Part shown: positions 1-5,598 of the stretch, piece by piece
Layout of the letters: each line of letters opens with the position of its first letter
Position numbering within the stretch: position 1 is the first letter of the stretch
Assembly (NCBI GenBank): GCA_014378125.1
Contig: JACMOG010000385.1
Span: 1-7,227, forward strand
DNA length: 7,227 bases
DNA from: Vitreoscilla sp.
GTDB lineage: Bacteria > Pseudomonadota > Gammaproteobacteria > Burkholderiales > Burkholderiaceae
Reading direction: 5' to 3'
The notes under the pieces: generated by a model
Database searches by the model: none
Told to the model about the DNA's origin: nothing
What the model saw: the letters and a program-made list of their open reading frames with translations, nothing else
Position numbers and translations under genes: made by a program

Positions 1-41
1 GCGGCGTCCCCCCCCGGCGGCGCGTCCCGGCGGGCGACCGG

Positions 42-1976
42 GTGGTGCTGCCCACGCTCGTGGCCGCGTTCGCGCTCGCGGCCTGGCTGGCGCTCGGCAG
101 CTCGCTCGCGCCCGGCCCCGCCGCCGAGGCGTCGCCCGCCGCGGTCGACGACGACGTGCCCCCGATCCGTATCCGCGAGGCGCAGTTCTGCCAGCTGCAA
201 TCGATTTCCGACCGGTTGCCCGGCTCCGAATGCGCCTGGCAGACGGTGCCGCTGGCCAAGATGTGGGCCGGCCATCGAGCCGGCCAGCCCCAGGTGGACG
301 CCTGGTTCAAGCTGCGCTTCCACCTGGACGCCGTGCCCGCACGTGGCGTGGCCATGTACATGGTGGCGTTCAATCGCACCGGCAGGCTCTTCGTCAACGG
401 GCAGTACGTGCACCAGTTCGGCTCGATGACCGAACCGTTGCCGCTGAACTGGAATCGCTCGCAGTACGCGTTCATGCCCGCCGGCCTGCTGCGCGCGGGA
501 GACAACCAGATCGAGATCCAGCAGCGCGCGTACGGTTGGGAATGGGCCTGGCTCGCGCCCGTGCAGCTGGGTTCCGAAAGCAGGATGCTGGCCCGGTGGC
601 GGCTGCGCGTGTTCTGGCAGAACGAGCTGGTGCGCGTGCTGGGCGTGAGCACGGCCACCATCGGGTTGTTCCTGCTGGGCGTGTGGCTGGGGCGGCGCTC
701 GCACGCCATGTACTTCTGGTTCGGCTGCGTGTCGCTGCTGTGGACGCTGATCAGCCTGGACTACTTCTCGCTCTACCCGCCGCTGTCGGCCCACCTCTGG
801 GAAAGCTGCATGGAGGCGGCCCAGGTGCTGCGCGCCGTGCTCATGTTCATGTTCACGCTGCGCTACTGCGGCAAGCGCTGGCCGCTGGTCGAGTTCGGCG
901 CGTGGGTGTACCTCGTGCTCGGCGCCGCCGCCATGTTCAGCGACCTGCTGCCCAGCTACGCCATCGACCTGTGGTACCTGGGCACGCTGCTGGCCTCGGG
1001 CTTCTACTTCGTGATGCTGGTGCGCCAGGGACTGCGCGTGAGCCTGCTCGAGGGATCCATGCTGGCGGTGGCCGGCTCCACCCAGATCGGCCTCAGCGGC
1101 TACGACCTGTGGCTCTATTCGTCCAGCACCTGGACCGACCGGTTCTACCTCACGCACTTCAGCGCGCCGCTGTTCGTGGGCGTGGTGGGCACCATCCTCA
1201 TCCAGCGCTTCGTCGAGTCGCTGAACGCCTACGAACGCCTGGCCGCCGTGCTGGAGCAGCGCGTGAGCGAGAAGGCCGCCGAGCTGGAGCACAACTACGA
1301 GCAGCTGGTGGAGGCGCGCCGCAACCAGGCGCTGGCGTTCGAGCGCGGCCGCATCATGAGCGAGATGCACGACGGCATCGGCTCGCAGCTCACGCTGGCG
1401 CTCTCGCTGGTGCGGCGCATGGATCGCGAGGCCAATCCCGGGCTGCCGCCGGAGGACGGCCAGGTGGCCACCGTGCTGCGCGAGAGCATCGAGGACCTGC
1501 AGCTGATCATCGACTCCCTGGAGCCCGTCGAGAACGACCTGCTCACCGTGCTGGGCACCTTGCGCTACCGGCTGCAGGATCGGTTGGGCAAGGGCGGCAT
1601 CGAGCTTCAGTGGAACGTGGTCGACCTGCCGCCGCTGCCCATGCTCACGCCGCACAGCGTGCTGTCCATCCTGCGCATCGTGCAGGAGGCGTTCGCCAAC
1701 TGCCTGAAGCATGCGGCGGCCACGCGCATCACGGTCACCACCGGCCTGACGGGCGAGCCCGGCGTGGACGAGAGGGCGCACATCGCCATCATCGACAACG
1801 GCCGGGGCATCGATGGCACGCGCGTGGGACGCGGACTGGAGAACATGCGGCGGCGAGCCGGCGCGCTGGGTGGAACGCTGCAAATCAAGTCCAGCCCGGG
1901 GGGCACCGAGGTGCTGCTGGTGTTTCCCACGCATCGCGACGCGGCGCCGGACCAGGCGTTTCCCCCAAAAGGGTGA
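42..1976 (+). CDS. 7TMR-DISM-type sensor histidine kinase (HisKA_3 class)
   Basis: This is an inner-membrane sensor kinase expected to autophosphorylate on histidine and pass the phosphate to a NarL/LuxR-type response regulator. Residues about 4-24 form a first hydrophobic segment. Residues about 40-180 are a periplasmic domain rich in W, Y and beta-type sequence, resembling the galactose-binding-like sensor domain of 7TMR-DISM proteins; C50 and C64 could form a disulfide. Seven hydrophobic segments follow, at about 200-218, 222-241, 258-275, 283-299, 307-327, 335-358 and 373-388. A coiled-coil linker covers about 393-435. The HisKA_3 motif MHDGIGSQL carries the phospho-acceptor H443. The ATPase domain has N553 in an EAFANCLKHA N-box, DNGRG at 585-589 and GRGLENM at 596-602, so all catalytic boxes look intact. 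The start is uncertain: GTG at 42 lacks a clear ribosome-binding site and the frame is open to the left edge, encoding an Arg-rich stretch just before the first hydrophobic segment, so the gene may begin outside the window. No response regulator lies next to it here, and the ligand is unknown. Confidence 0.9.
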   Translation: MVLPTLVAAFALAAWLALGSSLAPGPAAEASPAAVDDDVPPIRIREAQFCQLQSISDRLPGSECAWQTVPLAKMWAGHRAGQPQVDAWFKLRFHLDAVPARGVAMYMVAFNRTGRLFVNGQYVHQFGSMTEPLPLNWNRSQYAFMPAGLLRAGDNQIEIQQRAYGWEWAWLAPVQLGSESRMLARWRLRVFWQNELVRVLGVSTATIGLFLLGVWLGRRSHAMYFWFGCVSLLWTLISLDYFSLYPPLSAHLWESCMEAAQVLRAVLMFMFTLRYCGKRWPLVEFGAWVYLVLGAAAMFSDLLPSYAIDLWYLGTLLASGFYFVMLVRQGLRVSLLEGSMLAVAGSTQIGLSGYDLWLYSSSTWTDRFYLTHFSAPLFVGVVGTILIQRFVESLNAYERLAAVLEQRVSEKAAELEHNYEQLVEARRNQALAFERGRIMSEMHDGIGSQLTLALSLVRRMDREANPGLPPEDGQVATVLRESIEDLQLIIDSLEPVENDLLTVLGTLRYRLQDRLGKGGIELQWNVVDLPPLPMLTPHSVLSILRIVQEAFANCLKHAAATRITVTTGLTGEPGVDERAHIAIIDNGRGIDGTRVGRGLENMRRRAGALGGTLQIKSSPGGTEVLLVFPTHRDAAPDQAFPPKG

Positions 1977-2005
1977 CTCTGGGGGCAGGGACTTCCCGTT
2001 TCGCC

Positions 2006-2029
2006 CATCGAAAGCCCACAGTTTCGATG
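2006..2029. repeat. Perfect 8-bp inverted repeat between kinase and small lipoprotein gene
   Basis: CATCGAAA (2006-2013) and TTTCGATG (2022-2029) are exact reverse complements separated by 8 bases. GCC at 2003-2005 and GGC at 2035-2037 could extend the stem beyond an internal loop. There is no run of T after it, so it does not look like a standard intrinsic terminator. It lies 30 bases after the kinase stop and about 130 bases before the lipoprotein start. It could be a regulator-binding site, an mRNA 3'-end hairpin, or chance. The repeat is seen directly; any role is inference. Confidence 0.45.
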
Positions 2030-2147
2030 AGAATGGCTCACCGTCAACCGGAGGGCCGACCCAGGCCGCGCCGCTGGCGGTCAGGACGTTGCCCGGCTCG
2101 TTCCAGCGGCGACGCCCCCCCCGAGGCCGAAGCGCCTCGCCATCGTT

Positions 2148-2152
2148 GGAGA
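2148..2152 (+). promoter_or_regulatory. Ribosome-binding site of the small lipoprotein gene
   Basis: GGAGA ends 5 bases before the ATG at 2158. It supports this ATG over the much longer open frame that starts further upstream inside the kinase gene, and is a main reason to believe the 38-codon gene is real. Confidence 0.65.
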
Positions 2153-2157
2153 ACATC

Positions 2158-2274
2158 ATGAAGAGATCGATCGTGATCGCGCTGTGCCTCGCCGGGCTCG
2201 CGCTCGTTACCGGCTGCGTGCACCGGCCTGATCTGGATCTCATCGCGCCGCAGCCCGCCAGCGCGCAGTCCTGA
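2158..2274 (+). CDS. Small lipoprotein of unknown function (38 aa)
   Basis: The 38-residue product begins MKRSIVIALCLAGLALVTGC, a compact signal sequence: K2 and R3 as the charged n-region, hydrophobic residues about 5-18, and the lipobox V-T-G-C with C20 as the predicted lipidated residue. After cleavage only a 19-residue lipopeptide remains (C20-S38). It has an acidic/hydrophobic patch (DLDLI, residues 25-29) and an Ala/Pro/Gln tail. Residue V21 at +2 gives no Asp inner-membrane retention signal, so outer-membrane delivery is expected. A ribosome-binding site lies 5 bases upstream. It is too short for the Lpp coiled coil and I recognise no family; by size it resembles entericidin-like or other tiny lipoproteins, but no specific similarity is claimed. 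The gene is convergent with msbA, whose stop is 20 bases away. An overlapping open frame starting at 1813 ends at the same stop, but its upstream part is an out-of-frame shadow of the kinase gene. Confidence 0.6.
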   Translation: MKRSIVIALCLAGLALVTGCVHRPDLDLIAPQPASAQS

Positions 2275-2288
2275 CGTCCTGACGTCCT
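2269..2288. repeat. Short tandem repeat of 8-bp unit TCCTGACG (2.5 copies)
   Basis: The unit TCCTGACG occurs at 2269-2276 and 2277-2284, followed by TCCT at 2285-2288. It covers the last codon and stop of the small lipoprotein gene and runs almost to the msbA stop on the other strand. Each copy contributes to a GACGTC palindrome, at 2273-2278 and 2281-2286. It may be a recent slippage duplication. No terminator-like hairpin with a T tract is visible in this 20-base convergent gap. Confidence 0.6.
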
Positions 2289-2294
2289 ACCGCT

Positions 2295-4067
2295 TCACGC
2301 GCCCCTGAACTGCATCGCGTGCAGGCGCGCGTAGAGGCCTCCGGCCGCGAGCAGTTGCGCATGCGGCCCCTGTTCCACGATGCGTCCGTGCTCCATCGCG
2401 ATGACGCGGTCGGCGTGCTCGATGGTGGACAGCCGGTGCGCGATGACCAGCGTCGTGCGGCCCTTCATCAGCACCTCCAGCGCCGACTGCACCGCGCGCT
2501 CGGATTCCGAATCGAGCGCCGAGGTGGCCTCGTCGAGGATGAGGATCGGCGCGTCCTTGTAGATGGCGCGGGCGATGGCCAGGCGCTGGCGCTGGCCGCC
2601 TGACAGCTGCGTGCCGTTGTGGCCGATGCGGGCATCGATGCCGCCGGGCATCGACAGGACGAACTCGAGCAGGTTCGCGCCCGCCAGCGCGTCGCGCACG
2701 CGAGCGGGGTCGGCCTGGGCCCCGAGGGCCACGTTGGCCGCCACGCTGTCGTTGAACAGCACCACGTCCTGGCTCACCAGCGCGAACTGGCTGCGCAGGG
2801 CGGCGATCTCGTAGTCCTTGATGGAGACGCCGTCGATCAGCACGCTGCCCGCGCTGGGCTCGACGAAGCGCGGCAGCAGGTTGACCAGCGAGGTCTTGCC
2901 GGCGCCCGACGGGCCGACGAAGGCCACGGTCTCGCCGGCGCGCACCGCCAGCGTGATGTCGGACAGCGCCGCGGAGAGGGGCTCCCTGGCGGCGTCGCCC
3001 TGGGCCTCGGCGGCATCCCGCGCCGCGTAGTGCAGCGCCACGTCCCGGAACTCGATCTCGCCCTTGACGCGACCCGGCGACAGCGTGCCGCCCTGTTCGA
3101 CAGGCACGTTCTCCATCATGTCGAGCCCGCGCTCCATGGCAGCGGTGCCGCGGGTGAGCGGCGACATCACGTCGGACAGGTGCTTGGCCGGCTGGATCAG
3201 CAGCAGCATGCAGGTGATGAAGGCCACGAAGTCGCCCGGGGTGCCGTGCGAGCGGGTGCTCTCGGCCAGCGCCATCCACAGCACCGCGGCCAGCGCGAAC
3301 GACGCCAGCACCTGCGTGACGGGGCCCATCAGCGAGCCCGAGGCCTGCTGCTTGATGTTGAGGCTGCGCATCAGGCGCGAACTGATGTCGAAGCGGCGCT
3401 GCTCCTGCTGCGCGGCGCCGTGCAGGCGCACGATGCGCCAGGCCAGCACGTTCTCCTCGACCACGTAGGCCAGGTCGTCGGTGGCGTTCTGGCCCGCCAC
3501 GTTGAGCCGGTGCAGCCGCTTGCTGACCACGCGCACGAGGTAGCCGGTGATGGGCAGCAGCACCACGACGAACAGCGTCAGGCGCCAGTTGAGGTATAGG
3601 AGGTAGCCCAGGAAGAACAGCGAGGTGAGCGAGTCGCGGATGAGGATCTGCACCGACGACATGAGCAGGTTGGCGCCCTGCTGGATCTCGTAGACGATGT
3701 TGTTGGTGATGCTGCTCGCCGTGTTGCGGGTGAACAGCGCAGGCGATGCGCGCAGCATGTGCGAGAACATGTGGGCCCGCACCGCGAGGACGGCGTTCTG
3801 CGAGGCCTTGGTCAGGCCGTAGGCGGACACCCACCACGAGATGCCGCGGATCATGAACAGCACCACGATGGCCAGCGGGATCGTCCAGATCGGCAGGCCG
3901 CCGGTCTCCTTGAAGCCGCTGTTCAGCACGCGCTTGAGGATGTAGGGGATGGCCGGCTCGGTGGCCGCCGCCACCACCATCGCGCCGCCGGCCAGCGCGA
4001 GGGCGCCGGCGCTGTTGTCGCGGAAGTACGGGATCACGCGTGCGAGACGCTGCTTCAGGGAGTTCAT
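2295..4067 (-). CDS. msbA: Lipid A export ABC transporter, permease/ATP-binding protein MsbA
   Basis: This 590-residue half-transporter is expected to work as an inner-membrane homodimer that flips lipid A-core (LPS precursor) to the periplasmic leaflet using ATP. Six membrane segments lie at about 21-44, 58-83, 135-159, 161-183, 246-270 and 275-300. The nucleotide-binding domain has A-loop Y347, Walker A GPSGAGKT (385-392), Q-loop Q433, signature LSGGQ (488-492), Walker B ILILDE (508-513) with catalytic E513, D-loop SALD and switch H544 (IAHRLS). Length and motif spacing fit MsbA, but other ABCB-type lipid exporters are close relatives, so the specific name is a family-level call. One oddity is an Ala/Glu/Asp-rich stretch at about 348-364, between the A-loop strand and the next strand, longer than in most relatives. 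The ATG at 4067 has no clear Shine-Dalgarno sequence, but I saw no better start. It is divergent from tolB and convergent with the small lipoprotein gene. Confidence 0.88.
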   Translation of the reverse strand: MNSLKQRLARVIPYFRDNSAGALALAGGAMVVAAATEPAIPYILKRVLNSGFKETGGLPIWTIPLAIVVLFMIRGISWWVSAYGLTKASQNAVLAVRAHMFSHMLRASPALFTRNTASSITNNIVYEIQQGANLLMSSVQILIRDSLTSLFFLGYLLYLNWRLTLFVVVLLPITGYLVRVVSKRLHRLNVAGQNATDDLAYVVEENVLAWRIVRLHGAAQQEQRRFDISSRLMRSLNIKQQASGSLMGPVTQVLASFALAAVLWMALAESTRSHGTPGDFVAFITCMLLLIQPAKHLSDVMSPLTRGTAAMERGLDMMENVPVEQGGTLSPGRVKGEIEFRDVALHYAARDAAEAQGDAAREPLSAALSDITLAVRAGETVAFVGPSGAGKTSLVNLLPRFVEPSAGSVLIDGVSIKDYEIAALRSQFALVSQDVVLFNDSVAANVALGAQADPARVRDALAGANLLEFVLSMPGGIDARIGHNGTQLSGGQRQRLAIARAIYKDAPILILDEATSALDSESERAVQSALEVLMKGRTTLVIAHRLSTIEHADRVIAMEHGRIVEQGPHAQLLAAGGLYARLHAMQFRGA

Positions 4068-4120
4068 CGACGGCGTGGTGGGCGGGCGGCGCGAGCCGTC
4101 CGCGAATGGGCGGAAGGGCC

Positions 4121-4126
4121 ATTATC
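4121..4126 (-). promoter_or_regulatory. Possible -10 element for msbA
   Basis: Read on the minus strand this is GATAAT, five of six matches to TATAAT, about 54 bases upstream of the msbA ATG. It stands out in very GC-rich DNA. No convincing -35 is seen at 16-18 bases upstream, so the promoter call is tentative. Confidence 0.35.
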
Positions 4127-4150
4127 CGACCACCCGCCGGATGGGTTGTT

Positions 4151-4170
4151 GGCCTACAAGCAGGCCTTGT
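4151..4170. repeat. Overlapping inverted repeats in the msbA/tolB divergent region
   Basis: GGCCT (4151-4155) and AGGCC (4162-4166) are exact reverse complements separated by 6 bases. An overlapping pair, ACAAG (4156-4160) and CTTGT (4166-4170), is separated by 5 bases. The block sits between the two outward-facing -10-like hexamers, where a factor controlling both genes could bind. The symmetry is visible; an operator function is inferred from position only. Confidence 0.35.
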
Positions 4171-4180
4171 TCTTGCTGCC

Positions 4181-4186
4181 TACAAT
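4181..4186 (+). promoter_or_regulatory. Possible -10 element for tolB operon
   Basis: TACAAT matches five of six bases of the sigma-70 -10 consensus and lies 67 bases before the tolB ATG, which would give a leader of about 60 bases. The -35 position holds no clear TTGACA-like hexamer, so this promoter would be weak or activator-dependent if real. Confidence 0.4.
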
Positions 4187-4192
4187 GCGCCT

Positions 4193-4227
4193 GCTGAACA
4201 GCACGCTGTGTTTCCGGAACTTTTCCG
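4193..4227 (+). other. Dyad-rich tolB leader segment
   Basis: Several short symmetries are packed just after the possible -10: GCTG-AA-CAGC (4193-4202), ACAGC-AC-GCTGT (4198-4209), the palindrome TTCCGGAA (4212-4219), and CGGAA-CTT-TTCCG (4215-4227). They overlap, so they could form alternative hairpins in the tolB mRNA leader or bind protein. The local base content is less GC-rich than the coding DNA on either side. No known riboswitch or attenuator is recognised. Confidence 0.3.
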
Positions 4228-4253
4228 ACTGAACAGGACTCATTGAATCCTCC

Positions 4254-5528
4254 ATGTGGCCTAGAAGACAAGCCTTGCGCGCCCTCGGCGCCTCCCTCGC
4301 CCTGCCGGCCCTGACGCCGGCATTCGCCCAATTTCGCGTCGAGATCAAGGGCACGGGCGCCGCCCAGATCCCGATCGTGCTCGGTCGCTTCCGCGACGAG
4401 GAGCGGCAGCCGCAGTCGATCTCGGCCATCGTGCGCGCCGACCTCGAGCGCAGCGGCATCTTCAAGATCGTCGACGGCGTCGCGCCGGGCGACGAGAACG
4501 GGCTGCCCGACTACAACAAGCTGCGCGCCGCCGGCCCCGACGCCGTCGTGGCCGGCTCGGCCACGCGCCTGGCAGACGGCAAGATCGATGTGCGTTTCCG
4601 CCTGTGGGACGTGGTCAAGGGCGCCGACCTGGGCGGCCAGAGCGAGCCCTCGCTGCCGGTCGACCTGCGCCTGGCGGCCCACCACGTGTCCGACCAGATC
4701 TACCAGAAGCTCACCGGCGAGCGCGGCATCTTCTCCACCCGCATCGCCTACGTCACCAAGGCGCCAGGCAAGTTCACGCTGCGCATTACCGATGCCGACG
4801 GCGAGAACATCCAGGCCGCGTTGATCGACAACGAGCCCATCATCTCGCCCGCTTGGTCGCCTGACGGCGGCGAACTGGCCTACGTCACCTTCCACGACAA
4901 GAAGGCCAAGGTCGTCATCCGCAACGTGCGGCAGGGCACTGTCCGCGAGGTGGCCGCGTTCAAGGGTTCCAACAGCGCGCCGTCGTTCTCGCCGGACGGC
5001 CGCACGCTGGCGGTCACGCTGTCGCGCGACGGCGGGTCGCACGTGTACCTGATGGACCGCAACGGCGGCAACGTGCGCCGGGTCACCGAGAGCACGGGCA
5101 TCGACACCGAGGCCAAGTTCTCGGCCGACGGCGCCTCGCTTTACTTCGTCAGCGACCGTGGCGGCGGTCCGCAGATCTATCGCCAGGCGGTCGCCGGCGG
5201 CGGAGCGCAGCGCGTCACGTTCAATGGCGCCTACAACATCAGCCCCGCATTGAGCCCGGACGGCAAGCTTCTTGCGTACATTTCGCGCGGAAGCGGCTTC
5301 CAGGTGATGGTGATGGACCTGGGCACCGGCGAAGTGCGCGGGGTCAGCGACACCAACAGCGACGAGAGCCCGAGCTTCGCGCCCAACAGCCGCTACATCA
5401 TCTACGCGACGAAGGCCGATGGCCGCGACGTCCTCATGACGACGACCGTCGATGGAAAATTCAAGTCGAAGCTGCTCGAATCGGGGCTCGACATCCGAGA
5501 ACCTGTCTGGGGCCCATACGGCCGCTGA
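4254..5528 (+). CDS. tolB: Tol-Pal system translocation protein TolB
   Basis: TolB is a periplasmic protein that binds Pal and links it to the TolQRA inner-membrane motor, supporting outer-membrane integrity and constriction at division. The 424-residue product has a signal peptide with predicted cleavage at AFA/Q (25/26), an N-terminal alpha/beta domain at about 27-160, and a C-terminal beta-propeller with recurrent blade motifs WSPDG (201-205), FSPDG (245-249), FSADG (289-293), LSPDG (333-337) and the degenerate FAPNS (375-379). It ends in WGPYGR. Length is typical of the family. The signal starts MWPRRQALRAL, which resembles a twin-arginine (Tat) motif. The ATG at 4254 follows an in-frame stop at 4230-4232; an AGGA at 4235-4238 lies too far upstream (15 bases) to be ideal, so initiation signals are weak. 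It is the first gene of tolB-pal-cpoB. tolQRA is not next to it; divergent msbA is. Confidence 0.95.
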   Translation: MWPRRQALRALGASLALPALTPAFAQFRVEIKGTGAAQIPIVLGRFRDEERQPQSISAIVRADLERSGIFKIVDGVAPGDENGLPDYNKLRAAGPDAVVAGSATRLADGKIDVRFRLWDVVKGADLGGQSEPSLPVDLRLAAHHVSDQIYQKLTGERGIFSTRIAYVTKAPGKFTLRITDADGENIQAALIDNEPIISPAWSPDGGELAYVTFHDKKAKVVIRNVRQGTVREVAAFKGSNSAPSFSPDGRTLAVTLSRDGGSHVYLMDRNGGNVRRVTESTGIDTEAKFSADGASLYFVSDRGGGPQIYRQAVAGGGAQRVTFNGAYNISPALSPDGKLLAYISRGSGFQVMVMDLGTGEVRGVSDTNSDESPSFAPNSRYIIYATKADGRDVLMTTTVDGKFKSKLLESGLDIREPVWGPYGR

Positions 5529-5540
5529 CTGTGGGAAAGA

Positions 5541-5565
5541 GCCGTAGCGCAGGGGCGCTCACGGC
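5541..5565 (+). promoter_or_regulatory. Strong hairpin in the tolB-pal intergenic gap
   Basis: The arms GCCGTAGCGC (5541-5550) and GCGCTCACGGC (5555-5565) pair over 10 bp with one bulged C at 5560 and a four-base AGGG loop. It begins 13 bases after the tolB stop. No T tract follows, so it is more likely an mRNA-stabilising or processing element, or a partial attenuator adjusting tolB versus pal levels, than a full terminator. The structure is seen in the sequence; its role is inference. Confidence 0.6.
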
Positions 5566-5584
5566 CACATGTTCATAGTGCTGG

Positions 5585-5590
5585 TAGGAG
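5585..5590 (+). promoter_or_regulatory. Ribosome-binding site of pal
   Basis: TAGGAG ends 8 bases before the ATG at 5599. This decides the pal start: an in-frame ATG at 5569 lies upstream of this site, would spoil the signal peptide with ten extra residues, and lacks its own ribosome-binding site. Confidence 0.8.
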
Positions 5591-5598
5591 TAAATCAG

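Noticed and set aside
1988..1997. GGGA-CT-TCCC mini-hairpin just after the kinase stop, considered as a terminator
   Set aside because: The stem is only 4 bp with a 2-base loop and no T tract follows.
1813..2157. Upstream extension of the small lipoprotein frame
   Set aside because: The extended part is mostly a shadow of the kinase gene; the lipobox is at the correct distance only from the ATG at 2158, which has its own ribosome-binding site.
230..2161. Long plus-strand open frame (643 codons) overlapping the kinase gene
   Set aside because: It is an out-of-frame shadow: Arg/Ala/His/Pro-rich with no recognisable domain, while the kinase frame shows all family motifs.
2287..4122. Minus-strand open frame (611 codons) overlapping msbA in another frame
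   Set aside because: The composition is Arg/Ala/His-rich without motifs; the 590-codon frame contains every ABC transporter motif.
4122..5042. Minus-strand open frame opposite tolB
   Set aside because: It is antisense to a clear TolB and is explained by the GC-rich third positions of tolB codons; no signal or domain is visible.
5569..5598. Upstream in-frame ATG that would lengthen Pal by 10 residues
   Set aside because: It lies before the TAGGAG ribosome-binding site and overlaps the area just after the intergenic hairpin; the ATG at 5599 gives a normal lipoprotein signal.
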